A stretch of 64,000 bases of DNA, taken from contig NZ_SMCP01000003.1 of the NCBI RefSeq assembly GCF_004342725.1, positions 1 to 64,000 on the forward strand, in the 5' to 3' direction. This document shows positions 1 to 9,353 of the stretch, piece after piece. The notes under the pieces are model-generated. The model made no database searches and was not told the origin of the DNA. It saw nothing but the letters and a program-made list of their open reading frames with translations. This DNA comes from Testudinibacter aquarius. GTDB lineage: Bacteria > Pseudomonadota > Gammaproteobacteria > Enterobacterales > Pasteurellaceae. The position numbers and the translations under genes are program-made. How positions within the stretch are numbered: the stretch's first letter is position 1; every line of letters starts with the position of its first letter.

Positions 1-235
1 TCACCCGTGATGTTTGAACGACAAAAGGCAAATACTAAAATGCTTTTTAATTAAAACCAGTCTTAAAATTGTTGCAGGAAATTGAACTATTACACTTAAA
101 AAATTGAGCATATAACGCCTCTCGTATGATAATTAATTTCGCACTTATCATAGAAAAAAAGACACTATATAGCCTGAGAGAGAATTTTAGAGAAAATAAG
201 AAATATTCCTAGATTAACGGGTTTTATCTTAATTT

Positions 236-251
236 TGTGAAGTAAATCACA
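236..251. promoter_or_regulatory. Candidate CRP binding site
   Basis: TGTGA-N6-TCACA is a perfect match to both CRP half-sites and has AT-rich flanks (AAATT before, TAATT after). No gene in the window starts next to it. A CRP-regulated promoter for a gene beyond the left edge is the simplest reading. Confidence 0.6.
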
Positions 252-342
252 TAATTTTATTTTATTATCCCTGCGTATGCCTTCAATTCAATCGATTATC
301 ATGCTAACGAGAGTGCGCCGTAGCAATAGGGTATATCACAAT

Positions 343-394
343 AAAAAAACATAGCCAGCAAATCAGGATTGGTCGCCAATTTGCCAGCTATGTT
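343..394 (-). terminator. Rho-independent terminator of the BON/LysM gene
   Basis: Read on the minus strand, AACATAGC (387-394) and GCTATGTT (348-355) form the outer stem. AAAT/ATTT pairing lies further in, and a run of seven T follows directly (343-349). It lies about 60 bp after the stop codon of the BON/LysM gene. Confidence 0.8.
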
Positions 395-454
395 AAATAG
401 TCTGTTTTGTTACAAATAACACCAAATTTTAAATATTATCAATAGGATAAGAAA

Positions 455-898
455 TTATAACCCTTTCGGAATGCGAATTTTCTGCCCTGGGAAAATTTTA
501 TCCGCATCTTTGATCACTTCTTTATTGACTTCAACGATCTTAGTGTATTTTGCGCCGTTGCCGTAGGCTTTTTCGGCAATTTTCCATAAGGTGTCGCCTT
601 TTTCAATCACATAAAACTCATCGTCAGAGGCTAAGGCTTCGCCGCTGGCAATGGTGACGCCTTCGGCTTCCACTTTGGTGATCCCGGCAATATTACCCGC
701 CATCAGAATGGCTTTTTCTAAGGCTGACGCGTCTTTTGCTGTGCCTTCAATTTTTGCCACACCGTTTTCAACTTTCACTGCCACGTTTTCCACGCCGGGG
801 TTATCTTCACTGATGTGTTGTGTTACCGCACTTGAAGCTTCTTCTTCTTTGCCGAAGATTTTCTTACCGATGTTGCCGACAAAATCAAATAATCCCAT
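455..898 (-). CDS. kbp: BON and LysM domain protein (Kbp/YgaU-like)
   Basis: A 147-residue protein with no signal peptide. A BON domain spans about residues 25-85 and a C-terminal LysM domain about 97-145, with the typical YVIEKGDTLWKIA opening and a PGQKIRIP ending. This is the architecture and length of E. coli Kbp (YgaU, 149 aa), a cytoplasmic K+-binding protein induced by osmotic and stationary-phase stress. Function is transferred from the family. It is monocistronic, with its own terminator downstream. The alternative is a generic peptidoglycan-binding LysM protein, but the lack of an export signal argues against that. Confidence 0.88.
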   Translation of the reverse strand: MGLFDFVGNIGKKIFGKEEEASSAVTQHISEDNPGVENVAVKVENGVAKIEGTAKDASALEKAILMAGNIAGITKVEAEGVTIASGEALASDDEFYVIEKGDTLWKIAEKAYGNGAKYTKIVEVNKEVIKDADKIFPGQKIRIPKGL

Positions 899-1014
899 AA
901 CTTTTCCTTAATTATTAATTTATTAATATTAACGACTTGCCTGATAAAACCTTGACAAAAGCCGAACCGAACACAGTGTATTATCCGATCAGTTTCGACC
1001 GAAAGTAAAGCGAA

Positions 1015-1866
1015 TTAAACCGAAAACGGATATTGAATCGGCGGATGTGATTGGTAACCCACCACCTTAAAATCATCCATCGTGACCCAAGTCTCCAAAT
1101 CCTGTAATGTTTTGATCTGGGGATTGATCTCTAATCTCGGCAACGGCAGCGGCTCGCGCAGTAACTGCACCGTTTGCATCAGCTCCAGCTGATCTTCATA
1201 AATATGCGCATTGACAATTTTATGGTACGCCTGCCCGGCTTTATGCCCGGTGATCTGCGCCATCAACGCTAAAAAAATATAAACCTGAATTTGATTGAAA
1301 TTTAAGCCGAGCGGCACGTCACAAGAACGCTGATAACTGGTGAGATGCAGCGTATCACCCAGCAATGAAAAAGTGTGGGTGTGCATACAAGGGCGCAGAC
1401 AGCCCAGTTCAATTTCTCCCGGATTATAAAATGTGATGATTTCACCGCGATCATCAATACCGTTCGACAAATTATCCACCACTTTTCGCAGTTGATCTAA
1501 ATGTGAACCGTCCGGCTTGCGCCAGCTTCTGCCCTGCACGCCGTAAACCCGCCCCATATCGTCGTTGCCTTTGCGGTGCGGGCTGTTGAGCCAGACATGA
1601 TTGTCATTGGCGTTGGCATCCCAGGTTTTGGTGCCGAGTTTGCGGAAATCGGCAGCATTGTCATAACCACGGATATAACCTAAAAATTCGGCAATCGCGG
1701 CTTTCCAATAGCTTTTGCGGGTGGTAATCAATGGAAATTGGTTGTTGGCGACATCGTAACTCAAATCGGCATTGATCACAGTTAAGCAGCGTTTACCGGT
1801 ACGTTTGTTGCCAATCCACACGCCATGATCCACGATCCGCCGGCATAAATCCAAATATTGACGCAT
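1015..1866 (-). CDS. thyA: Thymidylate synthase
   Basis: Converts dUMP and 5,10-methylene-THF to dTMP and dihydrofolate. The protein is 283 aa from the ATG at 1866, which has a strong GGAGGAG site in front; an upstream in-frame ATG five codons earlier lies in that site and is less likely. Visible family signatures are [20 protein letters not shown] near the N-terminus, the catalytic cysteine in [11 protein letters not shown] near residue 160, and [13 protein letters not shown] followed by HIYEDQ for dUMP binding. The longer Haemophilus-type form is expected for Pasteurellaceae. It lies 36 bp downstream of lgt, the same pairing as in E. coli. Confidence 0.97.
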   Translation of the reverse strand: MRQYLDLCRRIVDHGVWIGNKRTGKRCLTVINADLSYDVANNQFPLITTRKSYWKAAIAEFLGYIRGYDNAADFRKLGTKTWDANANDNHVWLNSPHRKGNDDMGRVYGVQGRSWRKPDGSHLDQLRKVVDNLSNGIDDRGEIITFYNPGEIELGCLRPCMHTHTFSLLGDTLHLTSYQRSCDVPLGLNFNQIQVYIFLALMAQITGHKAGQAYHKIVNAHIYEDQLELMQTVQLLREPLPLPRLEINPQIKTLQDLETWVTMDDFKVVGYQSHPPIQYPFSV

Positions 1867-1902
1867 ATTTTTCTCCTCCAAAACCGCACTTTTAGGCGTG
1901 CA

Positions 1903-2697
1903 CTACTTTACTGACCGCCGATAAGCCCAAACGACAATCAGTGCGCCGATCAACATCATCGGGGTCGATAAAATTTGCCCCATTGAAATTTGCTGTCCGA
2001 AAAACAATCCGAGATGTTCGTCCGGTTCACGGAAAAATTCGACGATAAAACGGAATAAACCATAGAAAAATAGAAACAGCCCTGCTATTGAGCCCGTCGG
2101 ACGCGGTTTTTGGATAAACCAATTCAGAATAAAGAATAGCACCACGCCCTCTAACAAGGCTTCGTACAGCTGCGACGGATGGCGCGGCAAGTAACCGCCG
2201 GACGGAAACAAGACTGCCCAAGAGACATCAGTCACCCGCCCCCATAGTTCGTCATTGATAAAATTACCGATACGCCCCATGCCCAAGCCGAACGGAATCA
2301 ACGGCGCCACAAAATCGGCAGTTTGCCAGAACGGGCGTTTTTGTAAACGGGCGGTGATAATCATCGCAACAATCACCCCGATTAAACCACCGTGGAAAGA
2401 CATCCCACCTTCCCACACCCGAAACAGATAGAGCGGATCCTGTAAAAACAAGTCGAAATGGTAGAACAGCACATAGCCGATTCGCCCACCTAAAAATACC
2501 CCTAAAAACCCATTAAATAACAACGAATCGACCTGATCGACTGTCCAACCACTGTTGTGCTGCTTGGCGCGTCGCACCGCCAGCCAACGGGCAAAAACAA
2601 AGCCAATTAAATACATCAGACCGTACCAGCGCAAGCCAATTGGACCGAGTTCAAAAATAACCGGATCAAAATCCGGAAAGCGAAGATACGAATTCAT
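1903..2697 (-). CDS. lgt: Prolipoprotein diacylglyceryl transferase
   Basis: Inner-membrane enzyme that moves diacylglycerol from phosphatidylglycerol to the lipobox cysteine of prolipoproteins, the first step of lipoprotein maturation. 264 aa with about seven hydrophobic segments. The Lgt signature [13 protein letters not shown] lies near residues 142-154, and the essential H of the SFHGGLIG loop lies near residue 103. The last step, Lnt, is also in this window (17729-19318), as is a lipoprotein substrate, LptE. It sits between thyA and the TSUP gene on the same strand. Confidence 0.97.
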   Translation of the reverse strand: MNSYLRFPDFDPVIFELGPIGLRWYGLMYLIGFVFARWLAVRRAKQHNSGWTVDQVDSLLFNGFLGVFLGGRIGYVLFYHFDLFLQDPLYLFRVWEGGMSFHGGLIGVIVAMIITARLQKRPFWQTADFVAPLIPFGLGMGRIGNFINDELWGRVTDVSWAVLFPSGGYLPRHPSQLYEALLEGVVLFFILNWFIQKPRPTGSIAGLFLFFYGLFRFIVEFFREPDEHLGLFFGQQISMGQILSTPMMLIGALIVVWAYRRSVK

Positions 2698-2719
2698 ACG
2701 ATTCCTTGCCGATAAACAC

Positions 2720-3511
2720 TTAACTGAATAACATTTTTAGTGCCACCAATGACAACCAGATCGCAAACGCCTTTTTCAACGTCGGCACCGGTAATTTGGT
2801 AGTCATGTCTGCCCCAAGTTTTGAGGTGAAAAAAGAGACGACAGTAATTAATAATACCGCCGGCAAATAAACATAGCCGATCGAATAAGACGGCAGATCC
2901 GGTAGGTTCCAACCACTAACAATAAAGCTGATCATACCGGACAAGCCGAGCAACATGCCGCAAAATGAAGAAGTTCCGATCGCCCGCTTGATTTCAATTC
3001 CACGTGAATTCAAAAACGGCACAATGAATGCGCCTCCGGCAATACCGGCAAAGCTGGATACAATGCCGATCAACGTTCCACCAACCACACCGCTCTTGAC
3101 CGTTAAGGGGCGATTGCCCGTTTCCCGTTTGATCGATAGCACCATTTTGGTTGCCAAATACAACACCATCACCGCAAACAGTTTGCTGGTGACCGCTTTC
3201 GGCAATTGGCTGATAAACAAACCGGAAATAAACACCGCGATCATTAACGACGGAATCAAGTATTTTGCCGCCTGCCAATCCACGTTGCCCAATTTATGAT
3301 GGCGTTGTGCAGAAGAAAAAGCCGTGATCACAATGGTCGCAAAAGAACTGCCCAGCGCTACCGTCATCGACATTGCTTCCGGTACACCGATTTTCGGCAA
3401 CAGATAGACCAACACCGGCACAATCACCAAACCACCGCCAATACCAAACAGTCCGGCAAGAAAGCCCGCTAAAGCGCCGGTCAACAGACAACCGATTACA
3501 AATACCGTCAT
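2720..3511 (-). CDS. TSUP (TauE/SafE) family membrane permease
   Basis: 263 aa, about eight hydrophobic segments arranged as two homologous halves. A glycine-rich [15 protein letters not shown] stretch in the first half is echoed by [15 protein letters not shown] in the second, the hallmark of the TauE/SafE/YfcA family (sulfite, sulfonate or organosulfur export or import). The substrate cannot be read from sequence. Its start overlaps the rppH stop by 4 bp (ATGA), so the two are probably translationally coupled. In E. coli the lgt-rppH interval holds ptsP; here this permease takes its place. Confidence 0.88.
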   Translation of the reverse strand: MTVFVIGCLLTGALAGFLAGLFGIGGGLVIVPVLVYLLPKIGVPEAMSMTVALGSSFATIVITAFSSAQRHHKLGNVDWQAAKYLIPSLMIAVFISGLFISQLPKAVTSKLFAVMVLYLATKMVLSIKRETGNRPLTVKSGVVGGTLIGIVSSFAGIAGGAFIVPFLNSRGIEIKRAIGTSSFCGMLLGLSGMISFIVSGWNLPDLPSYSIGYVYLPAVLLITVVSFFTSKLGADMTTKLPVPTLKKAFAIWLSLVALKMLFS

Positions 3512-4197
3512 TTGCGTTGTTCTCCTTTCTGCCGAGCGCTTCTTTCCTGATTGAACTTACGTTGTTTCCGTTGATAACGTGGTTCTTTTTTGCCTACATT
3601 CGTCGAGCGCTCATTGTCGCTAGGTGATGTAGCCGTGTCCTTAGTATTATTTGTATTCGTACTTGCAAGCGATTTATATTGGCTGGTGTGTTGATGCGAT
3701 TTGACCGCACTTGCCCTGTCCGGTGCTGCCATTACCACGCTGGAAAACTCTTTCATCACTTTACGATAGACTTCTCGTTTAAATGAGATAACCTGCCGCA
3801 CCGGATACCAGTAACTGACCCAGCGCCAACCGTCAAATTCCGGCGTTTTAGTCGCCTGCATATTGATGCTGTCTTCACCACTGACCAGGGTCAATAAAAA
3901 CCAGCGCTGTTTTTGTCCAATACACACAGGATTACCGTCATTGCGCACCAAGCGTTTCGGCAATTTATAGCGCAGCCAGCCTTTGGATACCGCCAGAATT
4001 TTTACGTCCTGACGGCTCAAGCCAACCTCTTCATACAACTCGCGATACATCGCCTGCTCCGGCGTTTCGCCGTTGTTGATGCCGCCCTGAGGAAACTGCC
4101 ACGAATTTTGTCCGCAACGCTTCGCCCACAACACCTGTCCTTGTCGGTTACTGATAATAATCCCGACATTTGGCCGATAGCCATCGAAATCGATCAC
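3508..4197 (-). CDS. rppH: RNA pyrophosphohydrolase with extended basic tail
   Basis: Nudix hydrolase that removes pyrophosphate from the 5' end of mRNA and so triggers RNase E decay. The Nudix box (G-x5-E-x7-R-E-x2-E-E-x-G) lies at about residues 37-59. The N-terminus [13 protein letters not shown] matches E. coli RppH; the start codon is GTG, preceded by AAGGGG. At 229 aa it is about 50 residues longer than E. coli RppH (176 aa). Residues from about 165 on are low-complexity (S/T/N-rich, then K/R/Q-rich, ending in RQKGEQRK), not part of the Nudix fold and probably disordered. Confidence 0.95.
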   Translation of the reverse strand: MIDFDGYRPNVGIIISNRQGQVLWAKRCGQNSWQFPQGGINNGETPEQAMYRELYEEVGLSRQDVKILAVSKGWLRYKLPKRLVRNDGNPVCIGQKQRWFLLTLVSGEDSINMQATKTPEFDGWRWVSYWYPVRQVISFKREVYRKVMKEFSSVVMAAPDRASAVKSHQHTSQYKSLASTNTNNTKDTATSPSDNERSTNVGKKEPRYQRKQRKFNQERSARQKGEQRK

Positions 4198-4882
4198 CGT
4201 CGATCCCCTTAAATCGTCTAAATTTTTTAAATGGTGTTGATTGTTTCATAATATCGAAAACGATACAACAATAACCGCGTAAAGAGTGAGATGGATTTTA
4301 TGTGACAGTTTTCAACTTCTATTTCAGATTGTAAATATTAACAATGATAAGATAATTCTCCGCTCCACTGTGGATAACTCTGTGTGTAATCGTAGGAAGT
4401 ATTGTTGTCTAAAAACAACTGAGAGCTGCTGCTGCCTTTTGCCATAAGGATTTTGCTTTAGGTTGTCGATTGATTAAACAAATGCTTAATTGATCGACTT
4501 GCCGTCTGTTTTTACCCTGCCAAGTGGCAGACAATTAAAAAGAAATGTTTATTTCTGATCCGAGTCTTGCACAAATATGCTGCAATTAAAACAAAAAAAT
4601 AACATTTCTCACCATCCTTGAGTTATTCAGATTTTCTGTGGATAACACTGTGGCTGATTTCGGTATTATCATTAATAAATCCAAACACAAAGTAACTTAT
4701 TTTAAATTTATCATTATAAATCAATAAATTAATACAAATAAAATGTTATCCCCACCGTATTTAAAAAGCAGGATTCCATACTGATTATTTCTTGAACAAT
4801 AAAATTTGTATCTTTCACGCCTTACCGTTACAATACCGTACGTTATTTTCCAACTATTCACCCTATTTCAAACGGATATAAG
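4198..4882. promoter_or_regulatory. rppH-mutH intergenic region with DnaA boxes
   Basis: A 685-bp gene-free, AT-rich spacer between divergent rppH and mutH. It carries two perfect DnaA boxes (TTATCCACA on the minus strand, 4369-4377 and 4637-4645), each inside a 17-bp near-identical direct repeat (4368-4384 and 4636-4652, one mismatch). A one-mismatch box TTATCCCCA lies at 4747-4755. A very AT-rich block (about 4690-4745) sits between the last two boxes. From memory, the E. coli rppH-mutH region is also a strong chromosomal DnaA site. Only a few GATC sites are present, unlike E. coli oriC. Confidence 0.65.
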
Positions 4883-5557
4883 ATGACTACGCCACAATCA
4901 GAGTCGCAATTGCTGCACCGTGCCCACCAATTGGCTGGACTGCGACTGGCTGAAGTGGCTACGGAATACAATATCCAAATGCCAACCGATTTAAAACGTC
5001 ATAAAGGCTGGGTTGGTATGCTATTGGAAACCGCACTTGGCGCAGAAGCCGGCAGCAAAGCACAGCAAGATTTTGCCGCACTTGGGATTGAGTTAAAAAC
5101 GATTCCCGTCAATCAGCACGGATATCCGTTGGAAACCACGTTTGTCAGCTTGGCACCGCTCAGCCAAAACAGCGGTGTCGTTTGGCAAAACAGCCATGTA
5201 CGTTACAAACTACAAAAAGTGCTGTGGATTCCGGTGGAAGGTGAACGCCAAATTGCACTGTCTGATCGTCGGATTGGCTCGCCCATTTTGTGGCAACCGA
5301 GCGCCGAACAAGAAGCTCGCCTCGCGCAAGACTGGGAAGAGTTGATGGATTTAATTGTTTTGGGTGGATTACACAAAATCAATGCTCGTATCGGTGAAGT
5401 GCTGCAATTGCGTCCAAAAGGCGCAAATAGCAAAGCATTGACCATGGGATATGACCACAATGGGCAAGCAATTAAAACATTACCACTCGGATTTTACTTA
5501 AGAAAGAGCTTTACTGCGGAAATTTTACAAAAGTTTTGTTCTACCTCAACTTTATAA
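4883..5557 (+). CDS. mutH: DNA mismatch repair endonuclease
   Basis: Nicks the unmethylated strand at hemimethylated GATC sites once activated by MutS and MutL. 224 aa, close to E. coli MutH (229 aa). The catalytic D-(x)n-E-x-K pattern is visible: the E and K of GIELKTIP lie near residues 73-75. KGWVGMLLE and GSKAQQDF are also characteristic. Its presence implies a Dam-methylated genome. It is transcribed away from rppH, and a degenerate copy of the 40-bp repeat lies just after its stop. Confidence 0.96.
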   Translation: MTTPQSESQLLHRAHQLAGLRLAEVATEYNIQMPTDLKRHKGWVGMLLETALGAEAGSKAQQDFAALGIELKTIPVNQHGYPLETTFVSLAPLSQNSGVVWQNSHVRYKLQKVLWIPVEGERQIALSDRRIGSPILWQPSAEQEARLAQDWEELMDLIVLGGLHKINARIGEVLQLRPKGANSKALTMGYDHNGQAIKTLPLGFYLRKSFTAEILQKFCSTSTL

Positions 5558-5590
5558 TACGAACTTTAGTGTATCTTAGCTGTCAAACTG

Positions 5591-5632
5591 TAGGGTCTGT
5601 TTCTCTTTCATAACTTGTTTATATTACCGAAT
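5591..5632 (+). repeat. Degenerate copy of the 40-bp TA-bounded repeat (mutH 3' side)
   Basis: TAGGGTCTGTT followed by CTTGTTTATATT resembles the left end and core of the 40-bp element seen after nudJ and next to holA. The right end is not recognisable, so this may be a decayed or partial copy. Confidence 0.35.
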
Positions 5633-5652
5633 TGTCACGCTGAATCATCATA

Positions 5653-5667
5653 GTAAATGAAAGACAA
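5653..5667 (+). promoter_or_regulatory. Candidate CpxR box upstream of cpxR
   Basis: GTAAA-N5-GACAA matches the CpxR consensus GTAAA-N5-GTAAA in nine of ten fixed positions and lies about 60 bp before cpxR. Autoregulation of cpxRA is known in E. coli. The match is short, so this is a suggestion only. Confidence 0.4.
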
Positions 5668-5724
5668 ACAGCTCCTCCTATTGTTCCGCAACAATAAATA
5701 ATAATTAACTAAAGGAAACCATTC

Positions 5725-6438
5725 ATGGCAAAAATATTACTTGTCGATGACGATGTTGAACTTACTGAACTGTTGGCTGAAGTATTAAACATAGAGGGAT
5801 TTGACGTTGAATTGGCCTATAACGGTGAAGAGGCATTGAAATTACTGAATTTCAGCCACGATATCGTCCTGCTAGATGTGATGATGCCGGTATTAAACGG
5901 AATAGAAACCCTAAAACAAATCAGAAAAAGTTTCTCCACACCAGTATTAATGTTAACTGCCCGTGGGGATGATATCGATCGCGTCTTGGGATTGGAATTA
6001 GGTGCTGATGACTATTTATCAAAACCGTTTAATGATCGTGAACTCGTTGCACGAATCAAAGCGATCTTACGTCGAACGCAAAACCAATCTACCGCACTCA
6101 GCGCCAGCAGCAACATTGAGAAAGACGACAACAAGCATCTCGAATTTGGCGGCATTACCCTTTATCCGGGCAGACAACAGGCGCTATATTTAGAACGTGA
6201 TTTAGATTTAACCGGTACTGAATTTGCACTATTGCAAATATTAATTAAGCATCCGGGACAAATACTGTCACGAGAATTACTCAGCTTAGAAATTTTGGGC
6301 AAGCGCCTGACACCGTTTGACCGTGCAATCGATATGCATATTTCTAATTTGCGTAAAAAACTGCCAGAACGTGCCGACAATCTACCATGGTTCAAGACAC
6401 TACGCGGACGAGGCTACTTACTGGTCACTGAAAAATAA
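5725..6438 (+). CDS. cpxR: Envelope-stress response regulator CpxR
   Basis: OmpR/PhoB-type regulator, 237 aa. The receiver domain (about 1-115) has the acidic pocket D8/D9, phospho-acceptor D51 in LLDVMMP, T in MLTARG and K in LSKPF. A winged-helix DNA-binding domain follows (about 135-235, ending FKTLRGRGYLL). It responds to misfolded envelope proteins with the kinase CpxA encoded next. AAAGGAAACC precedes the ATG. A strong hairpin separates it from cpxA. Confidence 0.95.
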   Translation: MAKILLVDDDVELTELLAEVLNIEGFDVELAYNGEEALKLLNFSHDIVLLDVMMPVLNGIETLKQIRKSFSTPVLMLTARGDDIDRVLGLELGADDYLSKPFNDRELVARIKAILRRTQNQSTALSASSNIEKDDNKHLEFGGITLYPGRQQALYLERDLDLTGTEFALLQILIKHPGQILSRELLSLEILGKRLTPFDRAIDMHISNLRKKLPERADNLPWFKTLRGRGYLLVTEK

Positions 6439-6452
6439 GTGAGCAATGATCA

Positions 6453-6486
6453 GAATAGCGTGCCAAACAACACGCTATTCTTTTTT
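6453..6486 (+). terminator. Terminator or attenuator between cpxR and cpxA
   Basis: GAATAGCGTG (6453-6462) and CACGCTATTC (6471-6480) form a perfect 10-bp stem with an 8-nt loop, followed at once by six T. It lies 14 bp after the cpxR stop and 27 bp before the cpxA ATG, so it should cut much of the transcription from cpxR into cpxA. Confidence 0.8.
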
Positions 6487-6512
6487 CAACGCACCCAATA
6501 TGAAACTATGTC

Positions 6513-7958
6513 ATGAAAACTCTGCGTAAGTTTTTGCGTTTGCTTAATTCAATCAATGTGCAAATCTTTTTTCTTTTTTGGTTGATTTGGTTGGCTTTTT
6601 TTGTTTTGATGGGATTTGCATTCTTTATCCCAACCATGGACGCACGCAATTACACCGAACTCTCCACTGATGAGGTTAATCTCTATCAGTTTGAAGTGAT
6701 CAAACTAACAAAAAACAATATTCTATACGATTTGCAGTACCAAAAAAGTCCCCACAGCAGCTTACCTAGTGACAGGATTGGACATATTTCAGCCCCAAGA
6801 AAGCCGGTATTACTGGATCCCAATGATTTTAATAAGATCATCGGTAATCTGGATTACAATGAAAGCAGTCAGCTATATCAGTTTGCCAATCGCTCAAATA
6901 ATCCACTGTTGCCACAAAAACGTCGGTTTTATAATCAAGATATTGTCGGCCCGTTTATCTCGCCCTATCCTCTTTCAGAAGATCGTGAGCCTTATTTGTT
7001 GTATTTTATTGATACCGTCGATCCACAACGGGAATTTATCAATTTTTTCTTTGATCACCCACTAATCATGCTGTTCTTATTAATGGCGACCAGCACACCA
7101 CTGCTGCTTGGGCTCATTTTCAGTTTAACCCAGCCTATCAAAGAATTACGCAGCACCGCCAATGCCATCTCCACCGGAAATCTAAGCATTAATCCAATTT
7201 TAGAACAACGTGGATCAATGGAATTGCGTGAAGTTGGCAAGAGTTTTAACCACATGGTGATGTCCTTAGAAAGTATGATTAGCTCACAACAACGACTGTT
7301 ATTGGATGTGTCGCATGAATTGCGCACCCCACTGACACGCCTGCAACTCGCCGCCGCTTTACTGCGCCGTCGCCAAGGTGAAAACAGTGAATTACAGCGG
7401 ATTGAAACTGAAACCGAGCGTATGGAAAAAATGTTGAATCAGTTATTAACGCTCTCACGCCAACAAACCGCACTTCATATAAACCGAGAGGTGTTTCCAC
7501 TGCCGAATATCTGGGAAGAAGTGGTCGAAGATGCCAAATTTGAAAGCCGTGAACGCCACTTTGAATTCAGTTTTTCACAGAATATCAAAAATCCTGAGAA
7601 ATACTTTATCAATGGTAACGAAGATGTACTCGCCAGCGCATTGGAAAATATTATCCGCAACGCTTTCAAATACGCCCACAGCCGTGTGCTCCTGAACTGT
7701 AATATTATTGATAATAAACAACTTCAGATCATTGTTGATGACAACGGTGACGGCGTTGCCGAACACGAATATAAACAAATCTTCCTCCCCTTCTACCGCA
7801 CCGACCAAGCTCGCGCCCGCACCACCGGCGGCACCGGCTTAGGTTTATCGATCGTCGCCAACTCGGTAGAACAACATAAAGGCACCGTCACTGCCGGCAA
7901 AAGCAGCCTAGGCGGACTCAGAATCACCATTCTGCTGCCATTGTGGCTCGATAGTTAA
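6513..7958 (+). CDS. cpxA: Envelope-stress sensor histidine kinase CpxA
   Basis: Inner-membrane sensor kinase, 481 aa. One TM segment lies at about 16-40, then a periplasmic sensor region to about residue 185, a second TM (about 185-207), a HAMP domain, and the phospho-acceptor His268 in the H-box SHELRTPLTRL. The HATPase domain shows the N box (ALENIIRNAFKYA), G1 (DDNGDGV) and G2 (GGTGLGLSI). It partners CpxR. No strong Shine-Dalgarno is visible before the ATG, so together with the intercistronic hairpin the kinase is probably made in smaller amounts than the regulator. Confidence 0.94.
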   Translation: MKTLRKFLRLLNSINVQIFFLFWLIWLAFFVLMGFAFFIPTMDARNYTELSTDEVNLYQFEVIKLTKNNILYDLQYQKSPHSSLPSDRIGHISAPRKPVLLDPNDFNKIIGNLDYNESSQLYQFANRSNNPLLPQKRRFYNQDIVGPFISPYPLSEDREPYLLYFIDTVDPQREFINFFFDHPLIMLFLLMATSTPLLLGLIFSLTQPIKELRSTANAISTGNLSINPILEQRGSMELREVGKSFNHMVMSLESMISSQQRLLLDVSHELRTPLTRLQLAAALLRRRQGENSELQRIETETERMEKMLNQLLTLSRQQTALHINREVFPLPNIWEEVVEDAKFESRERHFEFSFSQNIKNPEKYFINGNEDVLASALENIIRNAFKYAHSRVLLNCNIIDNKQLQIIVDDNGDGVAEHEYKQIFLPFYRTDQARARTTGGTGLGLSIVANSVEQHKGTVTAGKSSLGGLRITILLPLWLDS

Positions 7959-7980
7959 GGGATAAGTTATTGAATGTCAG

Positions 7981-8002
7981 ACCGCACTTTGGAAAGTGCG
8001 GT
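7981..8002. terminator. Inverted uptake-sequence pair after cpxA
   Basis: ACCGCACTTT-GG-AAAGTGCGGT is a pair of DNA uptake sequences in head-to-head orientation, forming a 10-bp stem between convergent cpxA and the O-antigen cluster. There is no clean T run, so termination strength is uncertain. Confidence 0.6.
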
Positions 8003-8074
8003 TGGAGTTTACTCACTACCTGTGGGCATCAGAATTTGTAGTTAGAAGTAATTGAAATAGAACAAGTAAATTAC

Positions 8075-9346
8075 CTATCGTGCGCCAAAGCCAGTCAACA
8101 TTGTTTTTAATGTCTTGAACACAATTAGAATATCTAACCACAATGAAAAATGCTTAATATAGTAAAAATCATGTTCAATTTTTACTTTAGTATCGTCAAC
8201 ATCAGCTGCATAACCATGCACAACTTGCGCCCAACCGGAAATACCTGGCTTAACAATGTGGCGGTAACTATAAAACGGAATCTCTTGTTCAAATTGCTCA
8301 ACAAAAATTTTCTGTTCAGGTCGTGGACCAATCAGACTCATGTCGCCTTTCAACACATTAAAAAATTGTGGCAACTCATCAATACGGGTTTTACGAATGA
8401 ATTTGCCAATCCGTGTCACTCTCATATCACAATCAGAAGCAAATTGTGCTCCGTCTTTTTCAGAATCCTTACACATACTTCTAAATTTATAAATATTGAA
8501 CTCTTTACCACCTTGCCCTACTCGTTTTTGGATAAACAAGGCTCCACCATCACTCTCCAAGCGGACAGCAAGTGCGGTAATCAACATAATCGGCAGCGTA
8601 ATCGGAAATGTGCCCAACACCAAAATGATATCAATACTGCGTTTTATTAACGAATAAACCGGTGAAGGCAGCAATGATCCCAAATCATTTTCATACATAT
8701 GCCTGATTTTCACACGCCCCGTCAACGACTCCTCTAGTTGGCGGGCGTTATAAACAGGAATACCGTGCAAAGTGCAGTCTGCTAGGAATTTTTGCCATTC
8801 TGCTGTCAAATCAGTGGAATGAAGATCTACTGCTATTGCATTAAAGCGACGCTCTAAATCAGGTTGTTCTAATTTATGCCAATTTACATTATCGATTTGT
8901 TCCAATGTCTTTGCCCGCCCAAAAGGAATATAGGCGATTTTCGGCACAATCCAACGTCTTGCTATAAAATAGCCTGAAAAACAGAATAATAAAGAAAGTA
9001 TAAAGCTATTTATCAATAGATAAAGTGAATATTCCAAGCGAAAAAATAATAAAATGACAATCGCTATTGAATAACAAGAAATGATAGTTGAGAAAATGAA
9101 ACTACTTGATTTATCTCCTGGATAACGCATTAAAACACGTAGAAACAGCGCAACCAGAATAAATGCAACACTTATCGCAAGAATGGTATGTATTCGTGTT
9201 TCAGAGCCGAACATGTCGTTACCCCATAATGCAAAAGCAGGTAAAAACACCGAGAATAAAACCCCTAAAGTAGACTGTACAGTTGTGCTAAAAAATAACC
9301 GTTCATACCAACGAGAGTGGCGTTTTCTAAATTGTCTATTTGTCAT
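8075..9346 (-). CDS. Undecaprenyl-phosphate sugar-phosphate transferase (WbaP/WcaJ family)
   Basis: Initiating enzyme of O-antigen or capsule assembly: it moves a sugar-1-phosphate (Gal-1-P in WbaP, Glc-1-P in WcaJ) from UDP-sugar to undecaprenyl phosphate at the inner membrane. 423 aa. The N-terminal part has about four or five TM helices (about 20-135). The bacterial sugar transferase domain (about 230-423) shows KRSIDIILV, FNIYKFRSM, the signature TRIDELPQFFNVLKGDMS with IGPRPE, and GISGWAQV. Which sugar it uses is not readable. It is the last gene of the minus-strand glycan cluster, 7 bp after the GT4 gene. Confidence 0.9.
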   Translation of the reverse strand: MTNRQFRKRHSRWYERLFFSTTVQSTLGVLFSVFLPAFALWGNDMFGSETRIHTILAISVAFILVALFLRVLMRYPGDKSSSFIFSTIISCYSIAIVILLFFRLEYSLYLLINSFILSLLFCFSGYFIARRWIVPKIAYIPFGRAKTLEQIDNVNWHKLEQPDLERRFNAIAVDLHSTDLTAEWQKFLADCTLHGIPVYNARQLEESLTGRVKIRHMYENDLGSLLPSPVYSLIKRSIDIILVLGTFPITLPIMLITALAVRLESDGGALFIQKRVGQGGKEFNIYKFRSMCKDSEKDGAQFASDCDMRVTRIGKFIRKTRIDELPQFFNVLKGDMSLIGPRPEQKIFVEQFEQEIPFYSYRHIVKPGISGWAQVVHGYAADVDDTKVKIEHDFYYIKHFSLWLDILIVFKTLKTMLTGFGAR

Positions 9347-9353
9347 ATTGAGC

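Larger units (their letters stand above)
1..454. other. Left-edge intergenic region, no gene seen
   Basis: I see no convincing coding frame here. The stretch is AT-rich and holds a well-matched CRP site (236-251) and the terminator of the LysM gene (about 343-394). The CRP site most likely serves a gene lying left of the window and transcribed leftwards, because the nearest gene on the right is convergent with this region. Confidence 0.6.

Noticed and set aside
651-911. Open frame opposite the BON/LysM gene
   Set aside because: Fully antisense to a well-supported gene, no ribosome-binding site, and no recognisable protein family.
4368-4755. This region as the chromosomal oriC
   Set aside because: DnaA boxes and an AT-rich block are present, but only a few GATC sites and no dnaA/dnaN/mnmG context are visible; a titration or regulatory site is the safer call without GC-skew data.
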